Of a stretch of 64,000 bases of DNA, positions 1 to 8,223 are shown one piece after another. Under the pieces are notes generated by a model. That model saw only the letters and a program-made list of their open reading frames with translations. It did no database searches and was not told the origin of the DNA. The translations under genes were made by a program, and so were the position numbers. Where the stretch lies: the NCBI RefSeq assembly GCF_039533965.1, contig NZ_BAAAUN010000002.1, positions 1 to 64,000 on the forward strand, in the 5' to 3' direction. Position 1 is the first letter of the stretch; each line of letters opens with the position of its first letter. The stretch comes from Microbacterium luteolum (GTDB taxonomy: Bacteria; Actinomycetota; Actinomycetes; Actinomycetales; Microbacteriaceae).

Positions 1-97
1 GGAAACGCCCGGTTACATTCCGAACCCGGAAGCTAAGCCTCACAGCGCCGATGGTACTGCAGGGGGGACCCTGTGGGAGAGTAGGACACCGCCGGAC
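1..97 (+). rRNA. rrf: 5S ribosomal RNA, 3' part
   Basis: The first 97 bases match the 3' four fifths of an actinobacterial 5S rRNA: the conserved loop containing CCGAACCCGGAAGCTAAGCC, then GCGCCGATGGTACTGC and the closing GAGAGTAGGACACCGCC strand. Roughly the first 25 bases, which pair with the terminal GCCGGAC, lie outside the window. It is followed within a dozen bases by a strong terminator, so this is the end of an rRNA operon. The exact 3' end is estimated from the family. Confidence 0.93.
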
Positions 98-108
98 TTC
101 TTTTAGAC

Positions 109-140
109 AAGAAAGCCACCCAATGCTGGGTGGCTTTCTT
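109..140 (+). terminator. Terminator of the rRNA operon
   Basis: A perfect 14-bp stem (AAGAAAGCCACCCA and its complement) closes a 4-base loop and the 3' arm ends in TTTCTT. It sits 11 bases past the 5S end. The next gene is convergent, so the hairpin, A/T-rich on both flanks, can serve both directions. Confidence 0.92.
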
Positions 141-178
141 GCGTTAACGCGCCGGAGCGCGACGATGCTCCGCCGCGA

Positions 179-586
179 TCATTCGAATTGCTCCCATTCC
201 GGGCAGCCGTCCGTATGGAACGTGACGTACTCGGGCACGTCGGTCAGGAACGCGTAGGCGCCCTGATTCTCGACCACGATCACGCCGCTCTCATCCTGGA
301 TGCTCCACGTGCAGCCATCCGGGACGGGCGCGGGTTCGCCGTGCATCTGGAACCCGCCGTAGGGGATGTCGTCCCCGATCGTGTAGACACCCGTGCCCGA
401 GACGGTCACCTCCGAGGCGGCGTCGGTATCCTCTTCTCCGTCGGCCGGTGTCTGTGCCGCCGATGACGGTTCCTCCGCCTCGTCCGGCGATGTCGGCTGT
501 GGTGTGCCTGTTCCGCACGCCGAGAGTGCGAGTGCGGTCAGGACGATGATGCCGGCGCCGATGGGCCTCACGTGTGTCGCGCGCAT
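179..586 (-). CDS. Small secreted lipoprotein of unknown function
   Basis: A 135-residue protein. The N-terminus is a lipoprotein signal: basic start, hydrophobic segment, then the lipobox LSAC with the lipidated cysteine at residue 24. It continues into a Thr/Pro/Glu-rich linker and a compact C-terminal domain with GTGVYTIGDDIPYGGF and WSIQDESG, which resembles the GxYxVGxDIxPGxY cell-surface domains of actinobacteria. Two cysteines in that domain could form a disulphide. The start at 586 is preferred over one 45 bases upstream because AGGAGG precedes it by eight bases. It is monocistronic and converges on the 5S rRNA. Surface localisation is well supported; function is unknown. Confidence 0.82.
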   Translation of the reverse strand: MRATHVRPIGAGIIVLTALALSACGTGTPQPTSPDEAEEPSSAAQTPADGEEDTDAASEVTVSGTGVYTIGDDIPYGGFQMHGEPAPVPDGCTWSIQDESGVIVVENQGAYAFLTDVPEYVTFHTDGCPEWEQFE

Positions 587-705
587 GACGATTCCCTCCT
601 CAGCCCGAATCCCGGGCTCTCCCGAGTTCATCGTGCTCGTCGAACGCTCCTCGGGACCATGGGGGAATCGAGCTATTCACGCAAGCCGGGCGATACCATG
701 ACGCC

Positions 706-2316
706 ATGTCTCGCGCCGACCGGCTGGACGCATTGCTTCGGGAGCTCGTCGTCGTCGAGGCCGTCCCGTCCCATCTCTACCTCGACCCGGTGGGCTCATC
801 GGATGTCGCTTTCGACAATGCCCTCGCGGGACTCGCAGCGGTATGGGCCGGGCAGTTCGACCTCGCCGCCCCGTTGGCCGCGGCGGCCCGTCGCGCGGCG
901 GATGACCCGGACACGGTGGTCTTCGCCGAAAGCGTCTGCGGGCTCGTCAGGGCAGGGGCAATGGTATCCGGCCCACTCCAGGAGTTCGCGTCCGCAGCCA
1001 GTGTCTCCACGCGTGTCTCGAGTGAGCTCCGGCTCCCTCTCTGTGCCCTACTCGCGGAGGCGGCTCTCGCCGAAGCACGCCTCGACATCGCCGCCGACCT
1101 GCTCACCGTCGTGCCGCCCCGGACGGTGCTGTTCGGACGACAGGATCACCCCTTCCTGACGATCATCCGCTGCTTCGTCGCGCGGGTGCGGCTGTTCAGC
1201 GGGGATGTGAGCGGCGCGAGCGAAGAAGCGGCGCAGGCATGCGCCAGAGCACGAACGGCGGCGGAGCGGATCTTCGCGACCGCGACGGCCGCCGTGGTCG
1301 ATGGGAGCGCCGGTCGACGGCAGGAAGCGCGGGCCGGGGTGCACCGCATCCTCGCGCTGGATCTCGCTCCCACGAACGCGCTGACGAGCGGAGCGTTCCT
1401 TCTCGCGAGCTACGCGGCGATCGTCGGCGACGATGTGCGGACGTCGGCGGTCGCGACGCTGCGGGCGAGCACGGACCCGTCCTTCCCCGAGGTGCGGATC
1501 GTCGACAGAGCGATCTGCTTCGAGATCCTGACCAGAGCCGCGGTCGACGGAGGAGATCTGGATGCCGCTCGTGCGTGGCAGCTGCGAGCGGCACCGCTCG
1601 CAGCTCACCAGAGCGCGGGCTCGACGGTCGAGCGGATCGCGAGCCGCGTCTCCCTCCTCGCCGGTGACAGCGAGAGGTCACTGGAGGAGGCTGAGCGTTC
1701 GATCAGCCTCGCCGTGAGAGCGGGACGCGCGTTGGAGGCGGCCGAAGGGGAGATCCTCGCGGCTCGAGCGAGGATGTCCTTGCGCGAGCGAGGGCAGGCA
1801 GCGCGACGGCTGGCGGACGTGGTGACCGACGCCGATGCGCATGGCTTCGGGGCGGTGCGCCGATCGGCCGCGCGCGAGCTCCGGGCCGTGGGCCGACGTC
1901 TCCCTCCCGATGCGCGTCGCGGTTGGGAGGGACTCTCCGCCCGTGAACGCGGAATCGCCGTGCTCATCGCCGACGGGCGCAGCAACGCGCAGATCGCGGC
2001 GTCCGAGTATCTGTCCGAACACACCGTGCGCATCCACGTCTCCCGCGTGCTCCATGCGTTCGGCGTCCCCACGCGCGTGGGCGTGGCGTCGGCGCTCGGG
2101 GCGCTCTCGGTCGACTCCGGACTCGGTCCGCTGACCGCTCGTCAGCAGCAGATCGTCGCCCTGATCGCGACCGGCGCCACGAATCACTCGATCGCCGAGG
2201 CGCTCGACGTGAGCGAGTCGACGGTGGAGAAGCACGTGAGCGCCGTGATGCGACGGTGGGAGGTGACGTCCCGCTCGGGCATCGCCCATCGCGCTGCCGG
2301 TCAGCATCCTGCCTGA
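706..2316 (+). CDS. LuxR-family regulator with two C-terminal HTH domains
   Basis: A 536-residue protein. About 400 alanine- and arginine-rich helical residues, reminiscent of the TPR-like arm of large LuxR/MalT-type regulators, precede two consecutive LuxR-type HTH domains. The first, about 406-463, contains LSARERGIAVLIADGRSN and the second, about 473-530, contains LTARQQQIVALIATGATN. Both keep the recognition-helix pattern SExTVxxHVSxV. There is no Walker A motif in the N-terminal part, so it is not a standard LAL ATPase, and no receiver domain. It is monocistronic and convergent with the histidine kinase gene downstream. Target genes cannot be deduced. The tandem HTH arrangement is the unusual feature. 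Confidence 0.85.
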   Translation: MSRADRLDALLRELVVVEAVPSHLYLDPVGSSDVAFDNALAGLAAVWAGQFDLAAPLAAAARRAADDPDTVVFAESVCGLVRAGAMVSGPLQEFASAASVSTRVSSELRLPLCALLAEAALAEARLDIAADLLTVVPPRTVLFGRQDHPFLTIIRCFVARVRLFSGDVSGASEEAAQACARARTAAERIFATATAAVVDGSAGRRQEARAGVHRILALDLAPTNALTSGAFLLASYAAIVGDDVRTSAVATLRASTDPSFPEVRIVDRAICFEILTRAAVDGGDLDAARAWQLRAAPLAAHQSAGSTVERIASRVSLLAGDSERSLEEAERSISLAVRAGRALEAAEGEILAARARMSLRERGQAARRLADVVTDADAHGFGAVRRSAARELRAVGRRLPPDARRGWEGLSARERGIAVLIADGRSNAQIAASEYLSEHTVRIHVSRVLHAFGVPTRVGVASALGALSVDSGLGPLTARQQQIVALIATGATNHSIAEALDVSESTVEKHVSAVMRRWEVTSRSGIAHRAAGQHPA

Positions 2317-2351
2317 GCGCGTCGGACCTGCGCGCCGTGCGCGGATCGTCT

Positions 2352-3281
2352 TCAGCGACGGATCGGGAGGCGGAGCGTCACGAGTGTGCCGGACCCCTCG
2401 ACCGAACGGAGGGAGACGTCGCCGCCGTGCTGACGGATGACGGTGGCGACGAGCGTGAGACCGATCCCCGATCCCGTCACGTCGCGCGCATTGTGCGCAC
2501 GGGCGAGCTCGTCGAACACCTGCGACACCTCGCCGGCGGGAATGCCGCGGCCGGCATCCGCGACATCCATGACCGCCCACCCATCCTGTTCCCGCAGCCG
2601 AACCTCGATCGGCCCCGCCGTCGAGTACTTCGCGGCATTGCCGAGCACGTTGTCGATCGCCAGAGACAGGAGATCGACGTCGGCCGCGAGGGGCGGCACG
2701 GCCCAGGGCACGCGAGTGACGGTGAAGTCGATCCGCGCTCCGGCGCCGGGGTCTCGCTGACGGAGATCCGCGACGGCTTCGGCGATCACCTGCTCGAGAT
2801 TGACGAGTTCGAGGTCGAGGGGGCGCGCCTCCAGATCGGCGAGCTTCCGGAGATCCCGCACGAGGGTGCTGAGCTTGGCGGCCTGAGCGTCGACCGTGCG
2901 CCACGCCGGACTCTCGGCGCCGTCCGGTGCAGCCACCGCCGTCGCGCGGATCGCGGTGAGCGGGTTCTTGAGCTCGTGGTCGAGCCGGGCCAGGAACCGC
3001 TGGTGGCGCGCGCGTTCGTGAAGAGCGGCCTCCCGTCCGGCGGCATCCGCAGCGGCCGCCGCGCGTCGGCGGGATCGAGCGCCGGCAGCGCGTCCGAACA
3101 GCAGGGCGCCGGCGACGAGCGAGACCAGCGCGCCGATGATCAGCACCGTACCCGGGAGCGCCACCTCGATCGCGAGCACGCGCTGCTCTCCTGCGATGGC
3201 CATGCCGCCCGCGGCGAGGGCGCTCAGGGCGACCGGCACACAGGCCAGCACACCGAGGACGATGCTGCGCCGATCGCTCAT
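2352..3281 (-). CDS. Two-component sensor histidine kinase
   Basis: A 309-residue membrane kinase. Two hydrophobic segments (about 7-29 and 40-63) anchor it with almost no extracytoplasmic loop. A dimerisation/phosphoacceptor helix with the H-box DHELKNPLTAI follows, His102 being the probable phosphorylation site, and then an HATPase domain with an N-box (NVLGNAAKY), G1 (DVADAGRGIP) and G2 (GSGIGLTL). The minimal sensor loop suggests it senses the membrane or relies on a partner protein. Its ATG overlaps the response-regulator stop by four bases (ATGA), so the two are translationally coupled. It is the last gene of the operon with two surface lipoproteins, which may belong to the same signalling unit. 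Confidence 0.92.
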   Translation of the reverse strand: MSDRRSIVLGVLACVPVALSALAAGGMAIAGEQRVLAIEVALPGTVLIIGALVSLVAGALLFGRAAGARSRRRAAAAADAAGREAALHERARHQRFLARLDHELKNPLTAIRATAVAAPDGAESPAWRTVDAQAAKLSTLVRDLRKLADLEARPLDLELVNLEQVIAEAVADLRQRDPGAGARIDFTVTRVPWAVPPLAADVDLLSLAIDNVLGNAAKYSTAGPIEVRLREQDGWAVMDVADAGRGIPAGEVSQVFDELARAHNARDVTGSGIGLTLVATVIRQHGGDVSLRSVEGSGTLVTLRLPIRR

Positions 3282-3997
3282 CCGGCCACCACCGGTGCCG
3301 AGAACCGGTAGCCCAGACTCTGCACGGTCTCGATGAACTGCGCCTCCGACGCGTTGTCGCCGAGCACGCGCCGCAGCTCGGCGATGCGGTGGTCGACGGC
3401 GCGACTGGAGGTGGCGAAGTCGAAACCCCAGAGCGCCGACAGCAGACGGTCCCGCGAATGGACCTCCTGGGGATGCAGCATCAGGTACTCCAAGAGGGTG
3501 AGGGCCTTCGGCGTGAGCGTGAGCTCCTGATCGGCGCGCCAGACGCGCCGGGCGGTGCGGTCGATCGTCAGGTCCTGCGCACGGAGTCGCTCGGCGGCTC
3601 GCAGGGGAGGGGCGCCCTGCACGGTGCGGCGCAGAACGGCGCGGATGCGCGAGATGAGCTCGTGCGGATCGAACGGCTTGTTGAGGTAGTCGTCGGCGCC
3701 TTCGTCGAGCGCAGCGCTGCGCTCCCACGACTCGCCCACCTGGGTGAGCAGGATGATCGGGAGCCAGAGCTGACGGTCCCGGATCCTGCGCACGAACTCG
3801 CGTCCGTCGACGTGCGGCATCAGCACGTCGCACACGACGAGGTCGGGGACGTCGCGTTCCACCTCGGCGAGGCCGGCGCGCCCATCCTCGGCGACGCGCA
3901 CGTCGAAGCCGCTGCGGTCGAGGAACGCCGCGAGCGCGACGGTGATCGCCTCGTCGTCGTCGACGATGAGGATGCGCGGTCGCGTCGAGCGCTCCAT
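3278..3997 (-). CDS. OmpR/PhoB-type response regulator
   Basis: A 239-residue regulator. The receiver domain (about 8-120) has the acidic pocket DDD at 13-15, phosphoacceptor Asp57 in VVCDVLMP and the conserved Lys in NKPFDP. A winged-helix DNA-binding domain (about 140-235) contains LTPKALTLLEYLMLHP and ends with IETVQSLGYRFSAP, typical of the OmpR/PhoB class. The start at 3997 lies five bases after the stop of the DUF3060 gene, and the stop overlaps the kinase start. It is the cognate partner of that kinase. Targets are unknown; the lipoprotein genes upstream in the same operon are obvious candidates. Confidence 0.94.
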   Translation of the reverse strand: MERSTRPRILIVDDDEAITVALAAFLDRSGFDVRVAEDGRAGLAEVERDVPDLVVCDVLMPHVDGREFVRRIRDRQLWLPIILLTQVGESWERSAALDEGADDYLNKPFDPHELISRIRAVLRRTVQGAPPLRAAERLRAQDLTIDRTARRVWRADQELTLTPKALTLLEYLMLHPQEVHSRDRLLSALWGFDFATSSRAVDHRIAELRRVLGDNASEAQFIETVQSLGYRFSAPVVAG

Positions 3998-4002
3998 CCG
4001 GG

Positions 4003-4545
4003 TCAGCCCCGCCGCAGCACGTTCGCCGTGCCGGTGTCGGTCACCTGGGGCGTCTCGCCGGTCCAGTAGATCTCGTTCGCGGTTCCGCTCACCCGCACGT
4101 CGCCGATGGTGTTCGCGTACACCACGGTCCCGGAGCCGCTGAGCTGGAGGGACGACACATCGTCGACGATGACGGCTCCCGCGTCGAGGTCGATGCGGAT
4201 CTCGTCGCAGTCTCCCTCGATGCGGATGATCGTGCCGTCCTGCTGGAGCGGGGCCGTGGGACAGGGCATGGTCGTCGTCGCGGAGTCGAGCAGCCGCTGT
4301 CTGTGCGCGGCGTGCTCGGCATCCAGCCCGTCGATCGGAGCGGGATCGGGATCCGATCTGTCGTCCTCCGCGGCATCGGGTGTCTTCGGGGCAGGCGTCT
4401 TCGCGGGCGTCTCGGCGCCCGTCGCGCCCGTCGTCGGGCCGGCATCCTCTGCGGCAGGGTCGATGATCCGCATGGTGCAGCCGCTGAGGAGCACGGCGAC
4501 GACGATCGTCGCCGCCGCAGCGGCCGAGGAACGGGAAGCGCGCAT
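4003..4545 (-). CDS. DUF3060-type lipoprotein
   Basis: About 180 residues. A signal peptide ends in lipobox LLSGC (Cys23), followed by a Pro/Thr/Ala-rich linker and a C-terminal region of short beta-strand repeats (DGTIIRIEGDCDEIRID, then VSGTANEIYWTG). That alternation of G/D turns and valine/isoleucine strands is what I recognise as the DUF3060 family, which is predicted to form a right-handed beta structure at the cell surface. An ATG nine bases upstream (4554) is in frame, but the GAGAGG ribosome site fits the 4545 start. It is co-transcribed with the response regulator. Function of the family is unknown. Confidence 0.85.
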   Translation of the reverse strand: MRASRSSAAAAATIVVAVLLSGCTMRIIDPAAEDAGPTTGATGAETPAKTPAPKTPDAAEDDRSDPDPAPIDGLDAEHAAHRQRLLDSATTTMPCPTAPLQQDGTIIRIEGDCDEIRIDLDAGAVIVDDVSSLQLSGSGTVVYANTIGDVRVSGTANEIYWTGETPQVTDTGTANVLRRG

Positions 4546-4563
4546 GTCTCTCATCCTCTCGTG

Positions 4564-5772
4564 TCAGACCGTCGCCGGGATGAAGATCTCGACGCGGCGG
4601 TTGAGCTGGCGTCCCGCGGGGTTGTCGGCGCCGTCGATCTCGTTCGCCGCCACCGGGCGGGTCTCTCCGTATCCTTCGGCGCTGAGGCTGCTGCGGACTC
4701 CGCGGTCCTGCAGACCCTTCACGACGGCGTCTGCCCGATCCTCCGACAGATCGAGGTTGTACGAGTCCGAGCCGACGGCATCCGTGTGCCCCGACACCGC
4801 GGCCTGAGCGACGTCGAGCGAGATGAGCACCTCCGCCACGGCATCCAGCGTCACGCCGGCATCGCCGCGGATGTCGCTGCGGTCGAAGTCGAACAGCACA
4901 CCGTCCTGGAAGGTGACGGTCGTTCCGCAGGATTCCAGGGGTGCCAGCGTGCCGAGCGGCGGGAACACCCCCAGGGTCGGGACGACGGGCAGCGGCTCGG
5001 CATCCACCCACTCGCCGTCGACCTGCGCCGTGCCGTCGCCGTAGTTCTGGATCGTGATCTCCGGGCTGCGGTAATTGCCGGATCCGTCTCCGAAGTTCTG
5101 GATGCTGACCTCGCCGTCTTCGTAGTTCCCTGACCCGTCTCCGAAGTTCTGGATCGTCACCTCGCGGTCCGAGAAGTTGCCCGAGCCGTCGCCGAAGATC
5201 TGCACGCTCTTCGTCGCATCCGTGTAGTTGCCCGACCCGTCGCCGAAGTTCTGGATGGTCACGGTCCCGTCGCTGTAGTTGCCCGAGCCGTCGCCGAAGT
5301 TCTGGATCGTCACCCCGTTGATCGTGGAGTTCCCTGATCCGTCGCCGAAGTTCTGCACGGTGCCGTCCGGACCGGTGAAGGAGCCGGATCCGTCGCCGTA
5401 GAGCAGGGCGGTGCCGTTGCCGGAGACGACGGCCCCTGCCGCATCGCAGTGCGCCGGCGTGGCCGTCACCCCGGGAATGTCCGCCAGCGCCTCATTCACC
5501 TCGATCGCGAAGGCCGAGGCCGAGGAGTTGAGAAGCGAGAGGTCCGGGAGGACGAAGAGCGGGATGGGCGGGAACTGCCCCACGTCGTATCCGGGCACGG
5601 TGGCGACCGCGGCGGACGCTGTCGGGGCCGGCACCGAGGCGGTCGGCTTCGCGGTCTTGTCGGTCTCGACCGCGGGTGCCGCCGCACACCCGGTGAGCAG
5701 GACGGATGCCACGAGTCCGAGCGCGATTCCGCGGCGGCGGCCGGTGAGCGAAGCGGTGCGTGGTGAGGTCAT
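4564..5772 (-). CDS. OmpA-family lipoprotein with eight DUF3060-like repeats
   Basis: A 402-residue surface protein in three parts: a lipoprotein signal with lipobox LLTGC (Cys29), a repeat region at about residues 124-247 in which GDGSGN plus a strand such as VTIQNF recurs every 17 residues (eight GDG copies), and an OmpA/MotB C-terminal domain (about 280-402) with SGHTDAVGSDSYNLDLSEDRA. The TD and R residues that bind diaminopimelate-type peptidoglycan in OmpA relatives are present. It should therefore be lipid-anchored at one end and peptidoglycan-bound at the other. It is the first gene of the operon, 18 bases ahead of the DUF3060 lipoprotein. In-frame codons upstream lack a signal peptide context, so 5772 is preferred. 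Confidence 0.88.
   Translation of the reverse strand: MTSPRTASLTGRRRGIALGLVASVLLTGCAAAPAVETDKTAKPTASVPAPTASAAVATVPGYDVGQFPPIPLFVLPDLSLLNSSASAFAIEVNEALADIPGVTATPAHCDAAGAVVSGNGTALLYGDGSGSFTGPDGTVQNFGDGSGNSTINGVTIQNFGDGSGNYSDGTVTIQNFGDGSGNYTDATKSVQIFGDGSGNFSDREVTIQNFGDGSGNYEDGEVSIQNFGDGSGNYRSPEITIQNYGDGTAQVDGEWVDAEPLPVVPTLGVFPPLGTLAPLESCGTTVTFQDGVLFDFDRSDIRGDAGVTLDAVAEVLISLDVAQAAVSGHTDAVGSDSYNLDLSEDRADAVVKGLQDRGVRSSLSAEGYGETRPVAANEIDGADNPAGRQLNRRVEIFIPATV
5029..5404 (-). repeat. 51-bp coding tandem repeat
   Basis: Seven to eight degenerate copies of a 51-base unit, each encoding the 17-residue GDGSGN...IQNF module. The best-conserved core on the plus strand is CCGTCGCCGAAGTTCTGGAT. Copy number could change by slippage or recombination because adjacent units share runs of identical bases. 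Confidence 0.9.
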
Positions 5773-5840
5773 GACTCGAGCGTATCCAGCTGTTGTCGCG
5801 GCGTTGTCGCAGGGATGTCGCAGCTCTGCGACATCTCTGC

Positions 5841-6629
5841 TCATCGCTTCAGCCGCGATTCCAGGACGGACGCGGTGGCGGTGACGGCGTCCGCCAGCGC
5901 GCGCTCGTCCCGCTCTTCGTCCGCCCAGGTGACCGCGACGGCGGCCACCGGCCATCCGGCTTGGTCGCGCACGGCCACGCCCACCGACCGCAGTCCCGCG
6001 GCGACTTCGCTGTCTTCCGTGGCGTACCCGCGCGAGCGCACCTCGCGAAGCAGCTCGCGCAGCTCCGCGGGACGACGAGGGCCGAGGCCGGTGCGATCAG
6101 GAAACGCCGACGCGCTCGGATAGAGAGCGCGCACCTGCTCACGCGGCAGTACGGCCAGCATCGCCCGACCGCTGGCCGTGAGATGCGCCGGGAGGCGGAC
6201 GCCGACGTCGGTGACCAGAGCCGGCCGACGTGGCGCGCGCTCTTCGACGATGTACAGCACATCGCCTCCGCTCATCACCGCGAGGTGGGTGCTCTCGCCG
6301 AGTCGATCGGAGAGCGCGGCGATCAGGGGACGACCGAGGCGGGCGAGCGGCTGCTGCCGGGTGTAACCCCCGGCCAGCTCGAAGGCGGAGGTGCCGAGAC
6401 CCCAGCGGTGCTCCTCGCGGAAGTGCAGCACGAACCCGTGCGTCGAGAGCGTCGTGAGCAGGTGATAGACGGTCGATCGGGGGAGGGACAGCTCACGGGC
6501 GATCGCGGATGCGGCGACCGGTGCCGGGCGCCCAGCCAGATAACTCAGGATCCGCAGGGTGTTCTCCGCTGCCGGCACCTGGGGATCGCTGCGGCCGGCG
6601 GACTCGGCACTGTCTGGGATCACAGACAA
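5841..6629 (-). CDS. IclR-family regulator, probable hut repressor
   Basis: About 262 residues from a TTG start, with an N-terminal winged helix (AAENTLRILSYLAGR through LSLPRSTVYHLLTTL) and an IclR effector domain ending near SVLESRLKR. It is divergent from hutH, and IclR-type regulators commonly control histidine use in actinobacteria, so I infer it responds to a histidine-pathway metabolite. The start is uncertain: TTG 6629, GTG 6623 and GTG 6581 are all in frame, none with a clear ribosome site. The shortest begins directly before the conserved AAENTL motif. The choice matters because an inverted repeat lies at 6611-6628. Confidence 0.85.
   Translation of the reverse strand: MSVIPDSAESAGRSDPQVPAAENTLRILSYLAGRPAPVAASAIARELSLPRSTVYHLLTTLSTHGFVLHFREEHRWGLGTSAFELAGGYTRQQPLARLGRPLIAALSDRLGESTHLAVMSGGDVLYIVEERAPRRPALVTDVGVRLPAHLTASGRAMLAVLPREQVRALYPSASAFPDRTGLGPRRPAELRELLREVRSRGYATEDSEVAAGLRSVGVAVRDQAGWPVAAVAVTWADEERDERALADAVTATASVLESRLKR
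6611..6628. promoter_or_regulatory. Inverted repeat between iclR-type gene and hutH
   Basis: TGTCTG-GGATCA-CAGACA is a perfect 6-bp inverted repeat with a 6-base spacer located 53 bases before the hutH start, within or beside the start of the divergent regulator. Size and position suit an IclR-type operator. No binding evidence exists here beyond symmetry and location. Confidence 0.5.
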
Positions 6630-6681
6630 AGCATGTCACGAACCGCTGTCGCCGTCGATGCTGCGGGTGTGGAATCAGAAC

Positions 6682-8223
6682 ATGAGTGATCTCGCCCCAG
6701 TTCTCGTCGGCGCCCGGCCGCTGGCCCCCGCCGACGTGGTCGCCGTCGCCCGTCACGGCGCCCCCGTCACCCTCGACACGGCGGCGCTCGAGCGCGTCGC
6801 CGAGACACGGCGGGTCATCGACGGACTCGCCGCCGACCCCGACCCGCACTACGGCGTCTCGACCGGTTTCGGCGCCCTGGCCACCACGTTCATCGCACCC
6901 GATCGGCGCCTGCAGCTGCAGGCAAGTCTCATCCGGTCGCACGCGGCCGGCACAGGCGCCGAGGTCGAGCGCGAGGTCACCCGGGGCCTCCAGCTGCTGC
7001 GCCTGCAGACGCTCGCTTCCGGGCGCACGGGGGTGCGACCCATCGTCGTCGAGACGTACGCGGGCCTGCTCAACGCGGGGATCACGCCGGTTGTGCGCGA
7101 GTACGGCTCGCTCGGATGCTCCGGTGACCTCGCGCCGCTCGCCCACATCGCTCTCGCAGCGATGGGAGAGGGAGACGTCCGCGACGCGGATGGAGCGCTC
7201 GTCCCGGCATCCGAGGCGCTGGCCGCCGCCGGCATCGAACCCCTCACGCTCGTGGAGAAGGAGGGGCTGGCGCTGATCAACGGCACCGACGGGATGCTGG
7301 GGATGCTGGTGCTGGCCCTGCACGACCTGGACACGCTGCTGCTCACCGCCGACATGGCCGCGGCGATGTCGGTGGAGTCGCAGCTGGGAACCGACGCGGT
7401 GTTCGCGGCCGACCTGATGGCCCTGCGCCCGCAGACGGGGCAGGCCCTGTCGGCCGCCCACCTGCGGTCGTTCCTCAGCGACTCGCCCATCGTGCACAGC
7501 CACAAGGGTCCGGAGGACGGACGCGTGCAGGACGCCTACTCGCTGCGCTGCTCGCCGCAGGTGCACGGCGCGGCGCGCGACACGATGGGCTACGCGTCGA
7601 CCATCGCGGATCGTGAACTCGCCAGCGTGATCGACAACCCCGTCATCACCGTCGACGGCCGCATCGAGTCCAACGGCAACTTCCACGGCGCGCCGGTCGC
7701 CGCCGTGTTGGACTTCCTCGCCATCTCGGTCGCCGACGTCGCGTCGGTCTCCGAGCGGCGAACGGATCGGGCGCTCGACCCCGCGCGCAGCCACGGGCTG
7801 CCGCCCTTCCTCGCGGACGAGGTCGGGGTGGACTCCGGCCTCATGATCGCGCAGTACGCCGCGGCGGGCATCGTGTCCGAGCTCAAGCGCCTCGCGGTGC
7901 CGGCATCCGTCGACTCGATCCCGTCGTCCGCGATGCAGGAGGACCACGTCTCGATGGGGTGGGCGGCCGCCCGCAAGCTCCGCCGGGCGATCGACGGACT
8001 CGGGCGCGTGCTGGCGATCGAGATCCTCACCGGCGCTCGCGCTCTCGATCTGCGGGCCCCGCTGCAGGCAGGACCAGCGACCGGCGCGGTCCGCGACCTC
8101 GTCCGCACCGTGGCCGCGGGCCCCGGACCCGATCGTTTCCTCTCTCCCGAGATGGAAGCCGTCACCGAACTCGTCCAGTCGGGCGCCGTCGCCCGCATCG
8201 CAAAGGAGCACTCCCATGGCTGA
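6682..8223 (+). CDS. hutH: Histidine ammonia-lyase
   Basis: A 513-residue protein, the normal family length, that removes ammonia from L-histidine to give urocanate, the first step of histidine degradation. The MIO cofactor is formed autocatalytically from a tripeptide, here Cys146-Ser147-Gly148 in [14 protein letters not shown] rather than Ala-Ser-Gly. Other family motifs such as YGVSTGFG and LINGTDGM are present. ATG 6682 begins MSDLAPVL and aligns with family N-termini; an ATG at 6658 would add eight residues and neither has a good ribosome site. It is first in the hutHUIG operon; hutU starts within its last codons. Confidence 0.96.
   Translation: MSDLAPVLVGARPLAPADVVAVARHGAPVTLDTAALERVAETRRVIDGLAADPDPHYGVSTGFGALATTFIAPDRRLQLQASLIRSHAAGTGAEVEREVTRGLQLLRLQTLASGRTGVRPIVVETYAGLLNAGITPVVREYGSLGCSGDLAPLAHIALAAMGEGDVRDADGALVPASEALAAAGIEPLTLVEKEGLALINGTDGMLGMLVLALHDLDTLLLTADMAAAMSVESQLGTDAVFAADLMALRPQTGQALSAAHLRSFLSDSPIVHSHKGPEDGRVQDAYSLRCSPQVHGAARDTMGYASTIADRELASVIDNPVITVDGRIESNGNFHGAPVAAVLDFLAISVADVASVSERRTDRALDPARSHGLPPFLADEVGVDSGLMIAQYAAAGIVSELKRLAVPASVDSIPSSAMQEDHVSMGWAAARKLRRAIDGLGRVLAIEILTGARALDLRAPLQAGPATGAVRDLVRTVAAGPGPDRFLSPEMEAVTELVQSGAVARIAKEHSHG

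Noticed and set aside
5029..5404. A regularly spaced repeat that might suggest a CRISPR array.
   Set aside because: The period is exactly 51 bases, in frame, with no unique spacers, and encodes a 17-residue protein repeat.
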